Under the pieces are notes generated by a model, which saw only the letters and a program-made list of their open reading frames with translations, was not told the DNA's origin and did no database searches. The position numbers and the translations under genes were made by a program. Of a stretch of 64,000 nucleotides of DNA, positions 1 through 10,674 are shown in pieces; the first letter of the stretch is position 1; every line of letters starts with the position of its first letter. The DNA comes from Tremella fuciformis (taxonomy: Eukaryota > Basidiomycota > Tremellomycetes > Tremellales > Tremellaceae): contig CP136490.1 in assembly GCA_032768795.1 (NCBI GenBank), positions 3,348,001 through 3,412,000 on the forward strand. The letters are read 5' to 3'.

Positions 1-72
1 TATCGTAAGAGACTATACCTCTCTGCCAGCGCAAGGGAACGGCGGCTGGGACCGCCGGGGGTGGACCGGTGG

Positions 73-849
73 TCACTCCCTCTGTGACTGCTCGCTAGCA
101 CGCCATGGTTTGCCCATTTCAATCTGGGTTGCAGAAGTCAACCGATACGCCGCATTGTCCCTGACTTCGAGCGCAGACTCCCTCTTGGCTATCGCCTCTT
201 CTTTACGCAAGATCTCCCTCTCCCTATGATCGATGTCAAGCTTCTGTCGCCTCAGGCTCACCTCCAATTCGACCAGGGTAGCATACCTGGTGTCTGTAAT
301 TACGGAACTGACGAGTTTACTGGCTTGCCCAACACGAGTGCAGCCTTTGAGTGCTCGGTCAAGGGCATCATTGACGACTCGATTGGACTTCTTCACCTCT
401 CCAAGGGTTGGCTTTGGCTTGTCAGAGTCTTTTGGAGTCACGTCAAGACTAGAGGCTCCCGATGCTTCCAGAGAGCGGGCCATCTTATTGAGTGCGAACG
501 CGCTCTCCACGGAGTCGGCCAGACCACCAAACGCTTTCAAGCACGCACTTGCTTCTTCCTGAAACCATTGGCGCATGTCGTCAACGTAGTCGAAGGGAGC
601 GCCTTCGGCCTCAGTCGGCTGGAAGATCGCAGCCACGGTCGCCAGTGAGCGGAAGTGTGACAAGCGGCGATCTCTTGATAGTGTGCGCCACTGTGAGACG
701 GCTTGGCCAACAGCGCATCTGATTTCTGCATTGAGCATTGGGTCCAGCTCGAACGTCAATATGAAGTCGGTGACAGCTTCGAGCTGTGCGCGCTCATCGC
801 CGCCCTTGGGATCGAGCGTGGCCAGGAAAGCCTCGAACCTGTCTCGCAT
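73..849 (-). CDS. Unrecognised helical protein with C-terminal coiled coil
   Basis: Single open frame of 258 codons that starts at an ATG (849-847) and ends at 73. I do not recognise a family. The first 150 residues look alpha-helical. Residues about 195-240 are a charged heptad-like stretch (LRRQKLDIDHREREILRKEE), probably a coiled coil. No signal peptide or membrane segment is visible. Upstream exons are possible, because the minus strand has open, coding-looking frames at about 900-1190. The overall style (helical, polar, coiled-coil C-terminus) resembles the two unknown genes near 60-62 kb, but no direct sequence similarity was established. Confidence 0.5.
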   Translation of the reverse strand: MRDRFEAFLATLDPKGGDERAQLEAVTDFILTFELDPMLNAEIRCAVGQAVSQWRTLSRDRRLSHFRSLATVAAIFQPTEAEGAPFDYVDDMRQWFQEEASACLKAFGGLADSVESAFALNKMARSLEASGASSLDVTPKDSDKPKPTLGEVKKSNRVVNDALDRALKGCTRVGQASKLVSSVITDTRYATLVELEVSLRRQKLDIDHREREILRKEEAIAKRESALEVRDNAAYRLTSATQIEMGKPWRASEQSQRE

Positions 850-902
850 GAGCTTCTGATCTGTTCAGCTCGTGCTCTTCGATGGAATCGGGACGGAACA
901 GC

Positions 903-1486
903 TCACAATGTGTCTCTTTCTGGAAGTCTCATCTGGGCCGACTGGCTGGTATGGCCTGGGAACAGGGAACGAGACGAGCGTCTCTTCATCATCTTCGCGC
1001 CCGTCGCCCTCGTCTCCATGGCATCGAATGGGTTGGTCATGCTGCGGCTCACTTCGACTTCCAGCACCGTATATGCGCCCTGGCGCTTGTTTCGGCGTCG
1101 AAGCTGCATCATGAATGTCTGCTCGACCTTGTCCAACACCATCTCCCCTGACTTGCTGGGCCGGCTCCCGTTTACCCATGTATGACTCTACGTCGACTTG
1201 TCCGCTGGGCATCTCGACGACAAGTCGCTGCGGGACGACCAGTCGGGTCTCTCAACAGGTGTCCGAGAAATGTATGACTTCTTTTGCCGCCGGATTGTAC
1301 CAGCCGTTGCAGGGCTAATCCTCTTGAAGATGGGCGGATCGGGCTTCTATGAGAGGTCAGAACGAAGATCAGTGTCGGGTGGTCCCGACTATCGTATGGG
1401 GGCTGATACGAGTCTATATAGCATGCTGATCCGTTCTTGGTCTTCGATGAGCCTGCAGCGTCTGGACTCCTAGGGGGTGAAGTCAA
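903..1486 (-). other. Region with short overlapping open frames, possible upstream exons or relic
   Basis: No clear gene. Two minus-strand frames stay open: about 903-1190, including a coding-looking stretch EQTFMMQLRRRNKRQGAYTV, and 1172-1486. No convincing start plus splice path joins them to each other or to the 73-849 gene. They could be 5' exons of that gene, a decayed paralogue, or chance frames in GC-rich DNA. From 1487 to the end of the next gene at 1642 nothing else was seen. Confidence 0.25.
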
Positions 1487-1641
1487 AGGAAGAGATTTTG
1501 CATGTTGAGTTTGGGGGAGCTCAGCCGTGCACCACTCCGCGTAGCTCCTGCGTTTCGACGGCTATTCCAGAACTTGCCTTACACCGCATTGACATCGCAT
1601 CGGCTCTGTTCCGTCACAGCGTCAATAATTAGGCGACCACA

Positions 1642-2970
1642 TCAACGATTGCCACGAGTAATGCAAATGATCCAAAAGATAATGCACGTTTGAGACCGTT
1701 GCCAGGTCAAGCTGCAGCCGGTGGCGCCTTGAAGTTCGGCGGCGGGGAGTGAGCCCTCTTCGCCGGCTTGACGGTATACGTTGCGTCTTCTGGGCAGACC
1801 ATTCTCCCTCCCTCTCCTTTCATCTGGTAGATCAGCTACAGGCTCACCACGCAGCAACAGCCTCACGAAGTACGGCCAGTTTGTGCCCCAAAAGCGGAAT
1901 GGTGCACTATCCCCGGCTTTGGTGATCATATCCATGTGTCCCTCAGAGAGCGGAGGATAGTCATCGCCCTCCCGGAAAGGACCAGCTTGCTCCATCATTC
2001 GCTCCGCCTTCGTGGTGGTGCTAGGCATCAGCCGTTGAGGACGCCCCGCAGCGGTCGAAGCCTACTCACGTGAGCACTACGCCGCCAGTGGTCTGTTGAC
2101 TCCACATAAGCAGCACCTGGCCCTCACTCTCCCCCTTTCCCCGCTCCTTTGCGACCTGCCTGACAACCTCATCCAGAGGTCCTCCTGGGTGTCTCCAGAC
2201 AGACATGAGAGGGGCGTATGCCTCGATGAGGATCCCATGCTGTCGACAGAGGGGGAGGAGGGTTGGAAGGTACGTTGGCAGCGAGTAGGGGTGAAACTCG
2301 ATTTGATTGATGGCAGGGGGGATCTAGACGATTTGTCAGCATACGTAGTCTCATTCAAAGGACTCGCACTCCACGTAGCAGCTAATGTCCGCATACGTAC
2401 CTCGCACATGTCCAGCACCTGCTGCAGACTGTCCGTTGAAAAGTTCGAGACACCAATTGACCGAGCGAGTCCCGCCTTATGGATCTCCTCCATCTGTTTC
2501 CAAGCCTTGGTCACCGATCCGACAAGGATATCCGCATGAATCTAGCATCAGCATGACTCCGGTAAGCTTGAGCTCGCTACTCACCAGAAACAAGTCAACG
2601 TAATCGAGTCCCAACTGGTCGTCAGGTTACTGCGCCCATTATCACCGGGCCGGTGACTCACATCCCTGAGATTCTCCTTGATGTACCACCAAGCATCGAA
2701 GTCTGCGGAGTTGCCCTCGAAGCTTCCCGCTTTGGTGGTAACCCATACGTCCTCTCTCTTAAGACCGCTGGCCCTGATGGCTGCGCCGGTGTAATGTTGA
2801 TTCTTGTAGTGATGTGCGCAGTCCATGTGATTCAAGCCCAAGGACAAGGCGGTGGAGACGACTGGCGTCGTGTCTGTCCATGCCTGGGAGGTACCCGTGC
2901 CAAATCCGAGTACCGGGATGTATTTCCCATTGTTGAGCTTGACCTTGCGTAACGGCAAGGGGGACGACAT
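1642..2970 (-). CDS. Aldo-keto reductase
   Basis: NAD(P)H-dependent oxidoreductase of the AKR superfamily, predicted cytosolic, substrate unknown. Five exons can be read: 2970-2662, 2614-2585 (only 30 nt), 2541-2401, 2323-2070 and 2020-1642. They total 1,113 nt, giving 370 residues, slightly over the usual 290-340. Visible family marks are the N-terminal strand with VLGFGTGTS, the catalytic Asp/Tyr region (NHMDCAHHYKN), the catalytic-Lys region VWVTTKAG, the IGVSNFS motif, NQIEFHPY, and the cofactor-binding C-terminus TTTTKAERMMEQ. The catalytic Tyr is expected in the HHYKN segment. The last 60 residues after WPYFVR are not typical AKR sequence, so another intron may be missed there. The ATG at 2970 is preferred to an upstream ATG at 3123, whose 51-residue extension is Ser/Pro-rich. 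Confidence 0.87.
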
Positions 2971-3294
2971 CTCGAAGAGGTGAGAGGAGGACGAGCGTGA
3001 GCGTATGACGGTGGGCTTGATACTTTTAGGTGACGTGCGGCCGAGCGCTACGCTGGATCTGGGGTCGACGCGGTGAGCGGGGATCAGCACAGGCCCACCG
3101 AACGGAGGGGACCAAGAGGACAAGAGGCTGATCGATGGCGACCATCAGCAATCAGCAATCCCATCTCACCTTTGGGGGATTAGATAGGAACGAGTGATCG
3201 GGCGGATTTCGCCGAAGTCCGAAATTAGCCCGCGGAGATATGATCCGGCCCCCGAATGCGATGCAATGCATGAATGTTGTGTCAGCTCGACGAA

Positions 3295-6200
3295 TCATGC
3301 AAGAGTCGCAGGCTTCTTGGTCTTCTTCTTCCGCTTGACCTTGACAACCTCGACTGTCGGCGTGACTAACGAGACATTCTCTTCTGTGGGAAGAGTCGAC
3401 TCGGCATCCCCGTTGGTATACTCCTCGAATCGAGGGCTGGGTCGTGGAGGTCTATCGGAAGGATCCAGAATCACACTCGCCAGGCCCGTGGACGCAGTGG
3501 CTACTACATCGACAGGCGAGGAAACATCTGCAGCGCCATCTGGCATCTCTCCAGCTTGATCGATGATTGGACGAGGCTTTCTTGGCGGCGAGGCGCGGAT
3601 AGATTCGGTGTCGTGCGATTTACGTTTATCTGCATGTTAAAAAGAGACTGGTACCGAAGTGCACGACTCACCATCCAAGCCATCCTCCAAGTCCAGCTTG
3701 ACGATAGGAATGTCTTCGATATCCTCCTTCTCTCCCAGATAGTACGGGTCTTCCTTCTGACGCCGTCGCTTCTCCTCTTTGCGCCGCTGCTTGGCTTCAC
3801 GCTCCTCTGCGGTCAATTCTCCTTCTTTCGCCTTTGCCTTTCCCTTTCGCCTCTTCTTCTCCCCTTCTTGCTCGCGAAGAACCCTCCTCAATTCCTGCAT
3901 ACCCACTCCCCCTCCCTCGCCGAGATCGTAGGCCTCTTTCGAGTCTTCCTCTTCGCTGTCCAGATTCTCGGTCGCAAACGCGAATCCGCCCCCGGGTACT
4001 ATCTCGGCTTGTAAGTTGAGATTCTCCGGGATCTTCACAGCATGCTGAGCACGATATGCAACAGCGTTCATCTCGAATCCCTCAAAGAGTGGTTTGAAGA
4101 GGAACAAGCTCTTGGGGTAAATGGGTTCGTCGTCATCCACTCGAGAGCTCTCGGCAAACCCGCTGTTCACATCGATCCCCTCGAAGGAGGATGAGGTAGG
4201 CTTGGACGGCGGTCGATGATTACGAAGGTCCGCCTCGACGAAGTTGAGCAGTTGCAGAAACTCGTATGCTCTTTCCTGCACGTCCATAGTGTTGGCCGAT
4301 ACGAAGGGGACTAATCCCGTCTTGATCGAAGTAACAAGATTCTTCGTCTCCTCGTGGAGATCGGCAGACCAGGACGAAGAAACCGCTGCGGTTCGGGAGG
4401 CAAACACTTTTGCGGTAGCCTGTAAGGACAAAGTGATGATGCGCGTCGACATCTGAAGCAGAGATGGGGCAAGGAGGGCAGATATCGCGCTAAGCGGCGA
4501 GGCGAGCTCACTAGACGTTGTCAGCTATATAGGAGCTATTCCTGAACAGACCCACGATGAATACTCCCCACAAATCCATGTGGCAGCTTCGAGAAGACCA
4601 TCCTCACCGGTCTTCTGTTGGGCCCGTTCTCGGAAGTCGTCGTCCCCAAGTACCTTCTCCAGCATTTTGACGGCATATGTGCGCACGCTACGTACGCGTG
4701 CGACGACATCGAGCAACATGTCCCTAACGTCTTGTCCAATGTCGACAGCTGATACGTATGCGACGTCGATGAGTACGCTGATCACCCATTCGAAGTCGGT
4801 GACGTTGGCATATGTTTCGTGAGCAATGATGCCAATTAGACGCCGAGCCAGCAGCAGCCGGTATGCTGGCGAAAGTGACACAGATGCGGCGGTCGAGGCC
4901 GACGTTGTGTTCCCGGACGACAAAGCAGTGAGGGCGGCTGCGGCGGAGGGCAGCACAGACTGGTCAGAGGCTGGCGCGAGGTGGGCAAGAAGCTGGTCGA
5001 CAATGGACTGTATGTTGCTTTGCTGTACCTGCTTGGTCAGACAACAAAGTAATTTGGGAGAGTAGGCGTGCCATCGATGTCACGAGCTCCAACGCTCTCA
5101 TGCGGATGGACACATCCGGGTCATCCAGGGATGCCAGTATCTCTTCTTGGTACTCTGCAATCATGAATGGCTGAGTAGGGATGATTTTGACCATAGCCAG
5201 TAGAGCGATATATTTCACTGCGTCGTCAGTCTCGCGGACGTGCCTGCCAACAAAATTAATCACAGTTCTGGTCTCCTCCCTCGTCCCGTAAATAGCCCCC
5301 GAGCTTTTCTACACAGACCCGAGCAAGCGCTTCACCCTCAGCACGGTCCGGGTCCAGCATTCCGCCAACAATGCAAGTCCGAACGCATTCGTAAAGCAGC
5401 GAGATTGCCGATGTCGAAGAGATGAGGGATGTGATAGGTGGAAGCAGCTTCCTCACGAGTCGAGGCTCAAGCGGTGTCAAAATGGCAAACAGTCCGTCAG
5501 CTCTAGCTCATCCGGAAATCAGATGCTCACAAGCTTCACTACCTTGATAAGCATCCAGTTATTGCTGCTTCCCGTCAGGATGGCGAAGAGTTCGGGGGCC
5601 AGTGGCAAGTAGTTATGTCCGCCCTGTCTCCGTGCGAGCTCCATGACAACTCCTACTGTAGCTCCTACAACTCCTTGATCGTCATCCTGCAGTCTTTCCC
5701 TGAGCCGGGGGAAGCCTTCTCGAATGCCGTCTGGATAAGCTTCCCAGCAGGGTAGTAAGCACAAGACTGCGCGCTTTCTTATTCGAGGAGAAGAGTGCGA
5801 TAGAAGATGCAGTAGATCCGGATGTAATGTAATCGAAAGCGATGGCGAAAGAGAGAGCAGATGTGGCAGGGCGGTCAGGGGCAAGGGCGGCAGGGGTAGG
5901 TGGGGTGAAAGAAGGTCCTTCTTGATCCCATTCACGGTGAGGACCACCTCTTCGGTCTCGCCAGAGAAGGCCATAGGCGCTGCTAGATACCCAATCTCTA
6001 TGGAATCAGCAACTAGGCCGCGCGGCGGGGAACTCACGCTTGATATGATATCTCGGCGACGACATTACCTCCACAACATGAAAGGCAAATCCCGTCGGGG
6101 CTGGAATGGGGTAGAGCATCATGAGCTGGTGGTCAGCTTGACCAAGACCTTTTGGCAGTCCTCTTGAATCAGGCAGAGCATGAACTCACATAGCACATCT

Positions 6201-6357
6201 TCAACACGCCTTCGGCTTTCAATGCCATGTCCTTCCCCCTCAGCTCGTCCCGGATTTCAGTCATGGCCTCGGCGATGAACGCGTCTTCCGCGGCTTTGGA
6301 AGAGGCCTTGTGGGCCCGCAGGCCTCTGATGAGGTCCTGCAGTGTCCTCTCGAACAT
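3295..6357 (-). CDS. APL5: AP-3 adaptor complex delta subunit (delta-adaptin)
   Basis: Large subunit of the AP-3 adaptor, which sorts cargo from Golgi/endosomes to the vacuole. The start is the ATG at 6357, beginning MFERTLQDLIRGLRAHK, the characteristic delta-adaptin N-terminus. The adaptin helical-repeat trunk follows over several exons, for example VGRHVRETDDAVKYIALLAM at about 5.2 kb and the ARRLIGIIAHETYANVTDFE region at about 4.8 kb. A Lys/Arg/Glu-rich hinge (EKRRRQKEDPYYLG) and the delta-specific motif DIEDIPIVKLDL lie near 3.7 kb. The last exon, after a 45-nt intron at about 3.65 kb, ends with a basic KRKKKTKKP tail. No separate ear domain is apparent, as expected for fungal delta. 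Estimated length is 850-900 residues. It shares a promoter of about 260 bp with the divergent MMS19 gene. Confidence 0.9.
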
Positions 6358-6620
6358 CTTCGACCGGCCCGGACGCGTGACGCCCAATTGACGAAAGACA
6401 CAGATGAAAACGTCATCTTCGCTGTCCAGACAGATGCAGGTTAGGCATAGAGCCGATGCCACGTGGCCAGGCCTCCTTTGGCTGACAGCCTGCAAGATTT
6501 CGAGACTGTGGATGTTTCAATACGCTCTTTCAGCTTAGGATAGCTGTTCAGCCGGCGATCGAGGTCCTCGTCGAAGTCGTGCGAGAACGGGAAAGCGGCT
6601 AGAGGCCGACTGTTGTTGAG
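6358..6620. promoter_or_regulatory. Divergent promoter between AP-3 delta and MMS19
   Basis: The 263 bp between the two start codons must hold both promoters and 5' leaders. No clear TATA box was recognised. A minus-strand open frame that overlaps it looks like a shadow. Confidence 0.4.
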
Positions 6621-9600
6621 ATGGACGTGCAGCGCATCGTTCGGACGCAAGTCACAACTGGCGAGCTTGACCCTCCGACGAATTTGCTGCAGAGTGAGAG
6701 TCGATCTCCCGCAGAGACCTGCAGACGAGAATGTATGCTCATAGTTAAAGGCATAAATGATGGTCATACACCTCTTACGGAAATCGTCAGATCTCTGGGA
6801 GAATTTCTTGTTTCTGAGGAAGCCGAAGCTCGACTCAACGGTGGGTTCTTTCTAAGCCTTAGGCGAAGGCGGCTGGCATGCTCATGCTCCAGGACTCACA
6901 TTCCTGACAAATACCCTCAAATCCATCCTGCCTTCTAAAGTGAACCGGCAAGCTAGTATGTGTATCCCGCGCTGATGGGACCCGTCGCTGAGCCTTGTAG
7001 CCCAAACCTTAACCAACTTCTTCGTTGCGAAGTTGGACGATTCCGATGCCCTATCTCCAACTCTGCAAGCACTTGTGATCCTCTCGAAGCTGCCACATTT
7101 CGATGATGATGCCGCGGTCGAAGTCTATCGAGCGTGAGTGTGAACCTCATGATCAGTGTTTGGCTCATGTCTAGTGTTGTGGAGAACGTCAACATGAAGG
7201 CTCATGTGCAAGCCATCAGACACTTGGTATACCAAATCATCGATTCTCTTTTAGCCCTGCATCGACGAGGCAGGTCCTACAAATGAAGCCTATAAGCTGG
7301 AGCTGATCCTCAGCGCTGAAAGATATGGGTCTAGATTTCCTCAATAGCTATACCAAGACTATCGAAGGCGAAAAAGACCCCCGGAATCTCATGCTGCTGT
7401 TCTCGATGGATCGCATCATACTCCTCGAGTTCGACGTGCAAGAGGTCATCGAGGCGAGTTGTTAAGACACGCATCGCGAGTCTAGATTGACAATTGCAGG
7501 AGCTATTCGACGTGACCTTCTGCTATTTCCCCATCTCATTTCGACCACCGCCAAACGACCCTTATGGCATCACGGCCGACGACCTCAAACTGGCGCTGAG
7601 AAAGTGCATGGCGTCCTCACCTCATTTCGCAAAAACGGCCATTCCGCTTTTCCTGGAGAAGTTTCCGACTTCTGCAGGACCCGCCATGAAAGATCTCATG
7701 TTGACCATGGGCGAGTGTCTCCCCGTATATGGCGCAGTAGCCGTAGATGAGCGCGGCAAAGAATTATGGGAATGTGTCAAGACCGAGGTGAGTGCCAGTC
7801 GAACATGACATTGTCAAAGCTCAACCCCAGATCCTATACTCTTCGGATTCGACTATTGAAGCGTCTGCCCTTTCCGCACTAGAGTCTCTCGTACGGACCC
7901 TGTATCCCACAGCCGAGGATGTGCCATCAGGATTGGCGCAGACCATAATCAAGGAATGCTTGGAGATGATGCAGGAGCCTGAGAAAACGCAAGCTTTGGC
8001 CGCGACCAAGATGCTGGTAGCGCTTGTCCGCGCTTCGCGTAAGCCTTCGTGCACTTCTCTGTCTATCAGCTGATTTGAAAGCATCGGTTGGTCCGTATGC
8101 AATCTCGCAGGCTTTTCAACAGCTGTTCACTCAGTTCAACCGTCCCAACTTGCCATCTCACCGCACGCCAATTCTCTGGTCAATATCGTCCATTCTGATC
8201 GCCGCGAGATCGGTGTACGGAAAGGATCATGCAGTCCGATCGCAAACACAGGAGAAGAGCCTGGAACCGTTCCGGGATAGCCTGATGGATATTCTGCGTG
8301 AAGGCTTGAGAACGGATGACCTGAAGGAAGCTGCAGTCCGAGGGGCAGTGGCGCTCACCGAGATCCCTGGTTTCTGGTCAAGAGCAGACGTGGAACAAAT
8401 AGTTCGAGGCATCGACGACATTCTCATAAATGATGACTCTCCTGAGATCAAGTGAGTCTGACTCCGTCAGAGATACGACTCAGCTTAACATGCAGGCCGG
8501 TCGTTATCAAGGGCTTGACGGCTATCTCCAAGGTTCACCCAACTATCGTCGAAACCATCACACTTCCGCTGCTCTTCCACAATCTGCCCGACCAAGCACC
8601 TCTGTTGACCGAAACTGAAGCGAGGCGCAAATACCGTGGCATCTTGCATTCTCTGGCAAAGCTTTGCGTTCAGCCCGGCTTATTTGAGACCCTCGTCATT
8701 CGAGTCACGAACAAGCTTGACACGCTGGCAGGATCCCCGCTTTCTCCGCGTTCCAACCGCGATCCGGACGGGCCTCATGATCAGGATGGAACGATCGATG
8801 TCCGAGAATGCACCGTGGCATACGCTTGGGATTTGCTTGATTGTCTGTCTGCGGTGGTAGACTCGAAAATACGAGAGAAACATGCGGACGTCATCAAGCA
8901 GTTTGACCAGATCGTGCCTCGAGTTTACGGTCTGTCCGTGGCTGCTGCAGCACCACGACTAGGTAATATCGAGCCTCTGTTCAGGGACCAGAGGCTTCTG
9001 GAGGCGACTGGTCGTCTCTCGGAGACATTGGCGGGGGAGCTACCTGTCGAGTGAGTCCCTGTTCACTCCGCGTGAACTGCTCTCAACATCAAAGCAAGCA
9101 GTCCAAGCATCTCGCAAACATATACGATGCCTTTGAGCGAGGGAACATGTCATCCATCGTCCATGAGCCGACCAAGATCAAACCACTCATCACCGCTTCG
9201 CCGCTGCGAGTACGTATTGCGGCCGGCCTGTCGTTTTTGTGCTAATTGCAGTCCGGTGCTTCTGTACCCGAACAGAACCTCATCGTCCTCTACTCCTCGA
9301 TGATCCAGGGAATCAGGAAGGATGTCATACTGCCCTTTGATTCGGCTGCGGATTACTTGGGTTCCAAGGTCCATTGGACGATCAACGTCGCCCGAGATGA
9401 GCTGCAGATCCGGTGGGCTCTTGGTCTGATTACGGCTTTTGTGAACAAGCGAGACAAAGGTTCGCTCTATCTTCTGAGAGGAGTCGCGCTGATAAGGGAG
9501 ATCTGGCAGACTCTCAAGAAGCGATCCTCGAGACAATATGGTCGAAGGATATACAGGATACTTCGCTGCCTCTCGCAACCCGCACTCGAGCATTGCGGGT

Positions 9601-10463
9601 CTATTTGCACATCGTCAAAGGGCTTGCGATTCTTCGCAATTCCCTGGCCTACCCTTCCTTGGAGCGAATCATTGATATCTTGACTTTATCAAATTTGGAC
9701 CCCGAATTCGTCGATGCCGCTGCGAAAGGTCTCGGAATTCTGGTTGGAGACAAAGATAGAGCGAAAGAAAGGCAGTCCCGGCTTACCACAAAAGTGCGTC
9801 TTTGCTACCATCGAATCGCCTCGTCCTGACGGAACAGCTGTTGCACGCGCAAAAACTGTGGAATTTCGCTTTGCCCAAGCTGATCGAGGGCGACAAGGAC
9901 GCAGAAGGCAAAGGTCGGCTGGCATACCTGGTCGCATTCTCGTCACTCCTTCCTCTTGTCCCTGCTTCCTTGCTTCTGACCGACTTGCCCACCGTGCGTG
10001 GCCTTGACTGAGTTTGAAGGAAGCGCTTAAGCAGTCAGATCTTGCCTCTTGTACTCCGCTCTTTGGCCTTGTCGCCAGCGAAGCAACGCCTCAACGCCAT
10101 CATCGCCCTGACTTCCGTGCTTGAGACCCAGAATCTCTCGTCTGAAGTGGATAGCTTGCTGCACAAATCAACGTCGGCCCTAGTGGACGGGATTGGCAAA
10201 AGCATACTCCCAGACGAGACAGGCGCTCTCCAGACATCCGGCGTGAGCAGTCTTTGGCGAGACTTGTTGGCGACTGACGTCTGCAGAAAGTCAGGGCGGC
10301 TGCATTACGTTGTTTGGCACTCATACCGGATGCCATTCGGTCCGAGAATCTGCAGCCCATCAAGAGGGATGTCTTGCGTGATCTGGGGAAAGCCCTGGAC
10401 GACCCACTGAGAGCTGTTAGGCGAGAGGCGGTCGAGTGCCGAGCGAGGTGGTACAAGGTGTAG
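6621..10463 (+). CDS. MMS19: MMS19 (Met18), cytosolic iron-sulfur assembly targeting factor
   Basis: HEAT-repeat protein of the CIA targeting complex, which delivers Fe-S clusters to apoproteins such as DNA polymerases, XPD and Rad3-type helicases. Evidence: the N-terminal segment with IVRSLGEFLVSEEAEARLNG; a helix starting FVAKLDDSDALSPTLQALVI; the conserved block FDVTFCYFPISFRPPPNDPY near 7.5 kb, which is the MMS19 hallmark and is followed by GITADDLKLALR; and a C-terminal HEAT block LPLVLRSLALSPAKQRLNAI near 10.05 kb. The gene is cut by many short introns and ends in AVECRARWYKV at TAG 10463. The estimated product of about 1,000-1,050 residues matches family size. The ATG at 6621 was chosen because conserved sequence follows shortly after it. 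It converges on the RhoGAP gene with only 211 bp between them. Confidence 0.9.
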
Positions 10464-10674
10464 AAGGCAAATTGGGCAGTAGGGGGATTTTGATTTCCGT
10501 GATCTGGCGGCTTGAGTGTAGCGTTATCATCAACAAAGCATAAGATTCGGAGCTGTATCGCATCCATCTTCATCCCATGATTGCATATCCTCGGAAGGGC
10601 TCAGGGGCACAGGTTTAGATGGACATGCATGATAAGTCGTTTCGTCATTCAAACACAGAGCGTATGAAACACGT

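Noticed and set aside
3120..3294. Possible small gene between the aldo-keto reductase and AP-3 delta
   Set aside because: Frames there are the antisense of the AP-3 delta C-terminus or too short, with no splice or start support.
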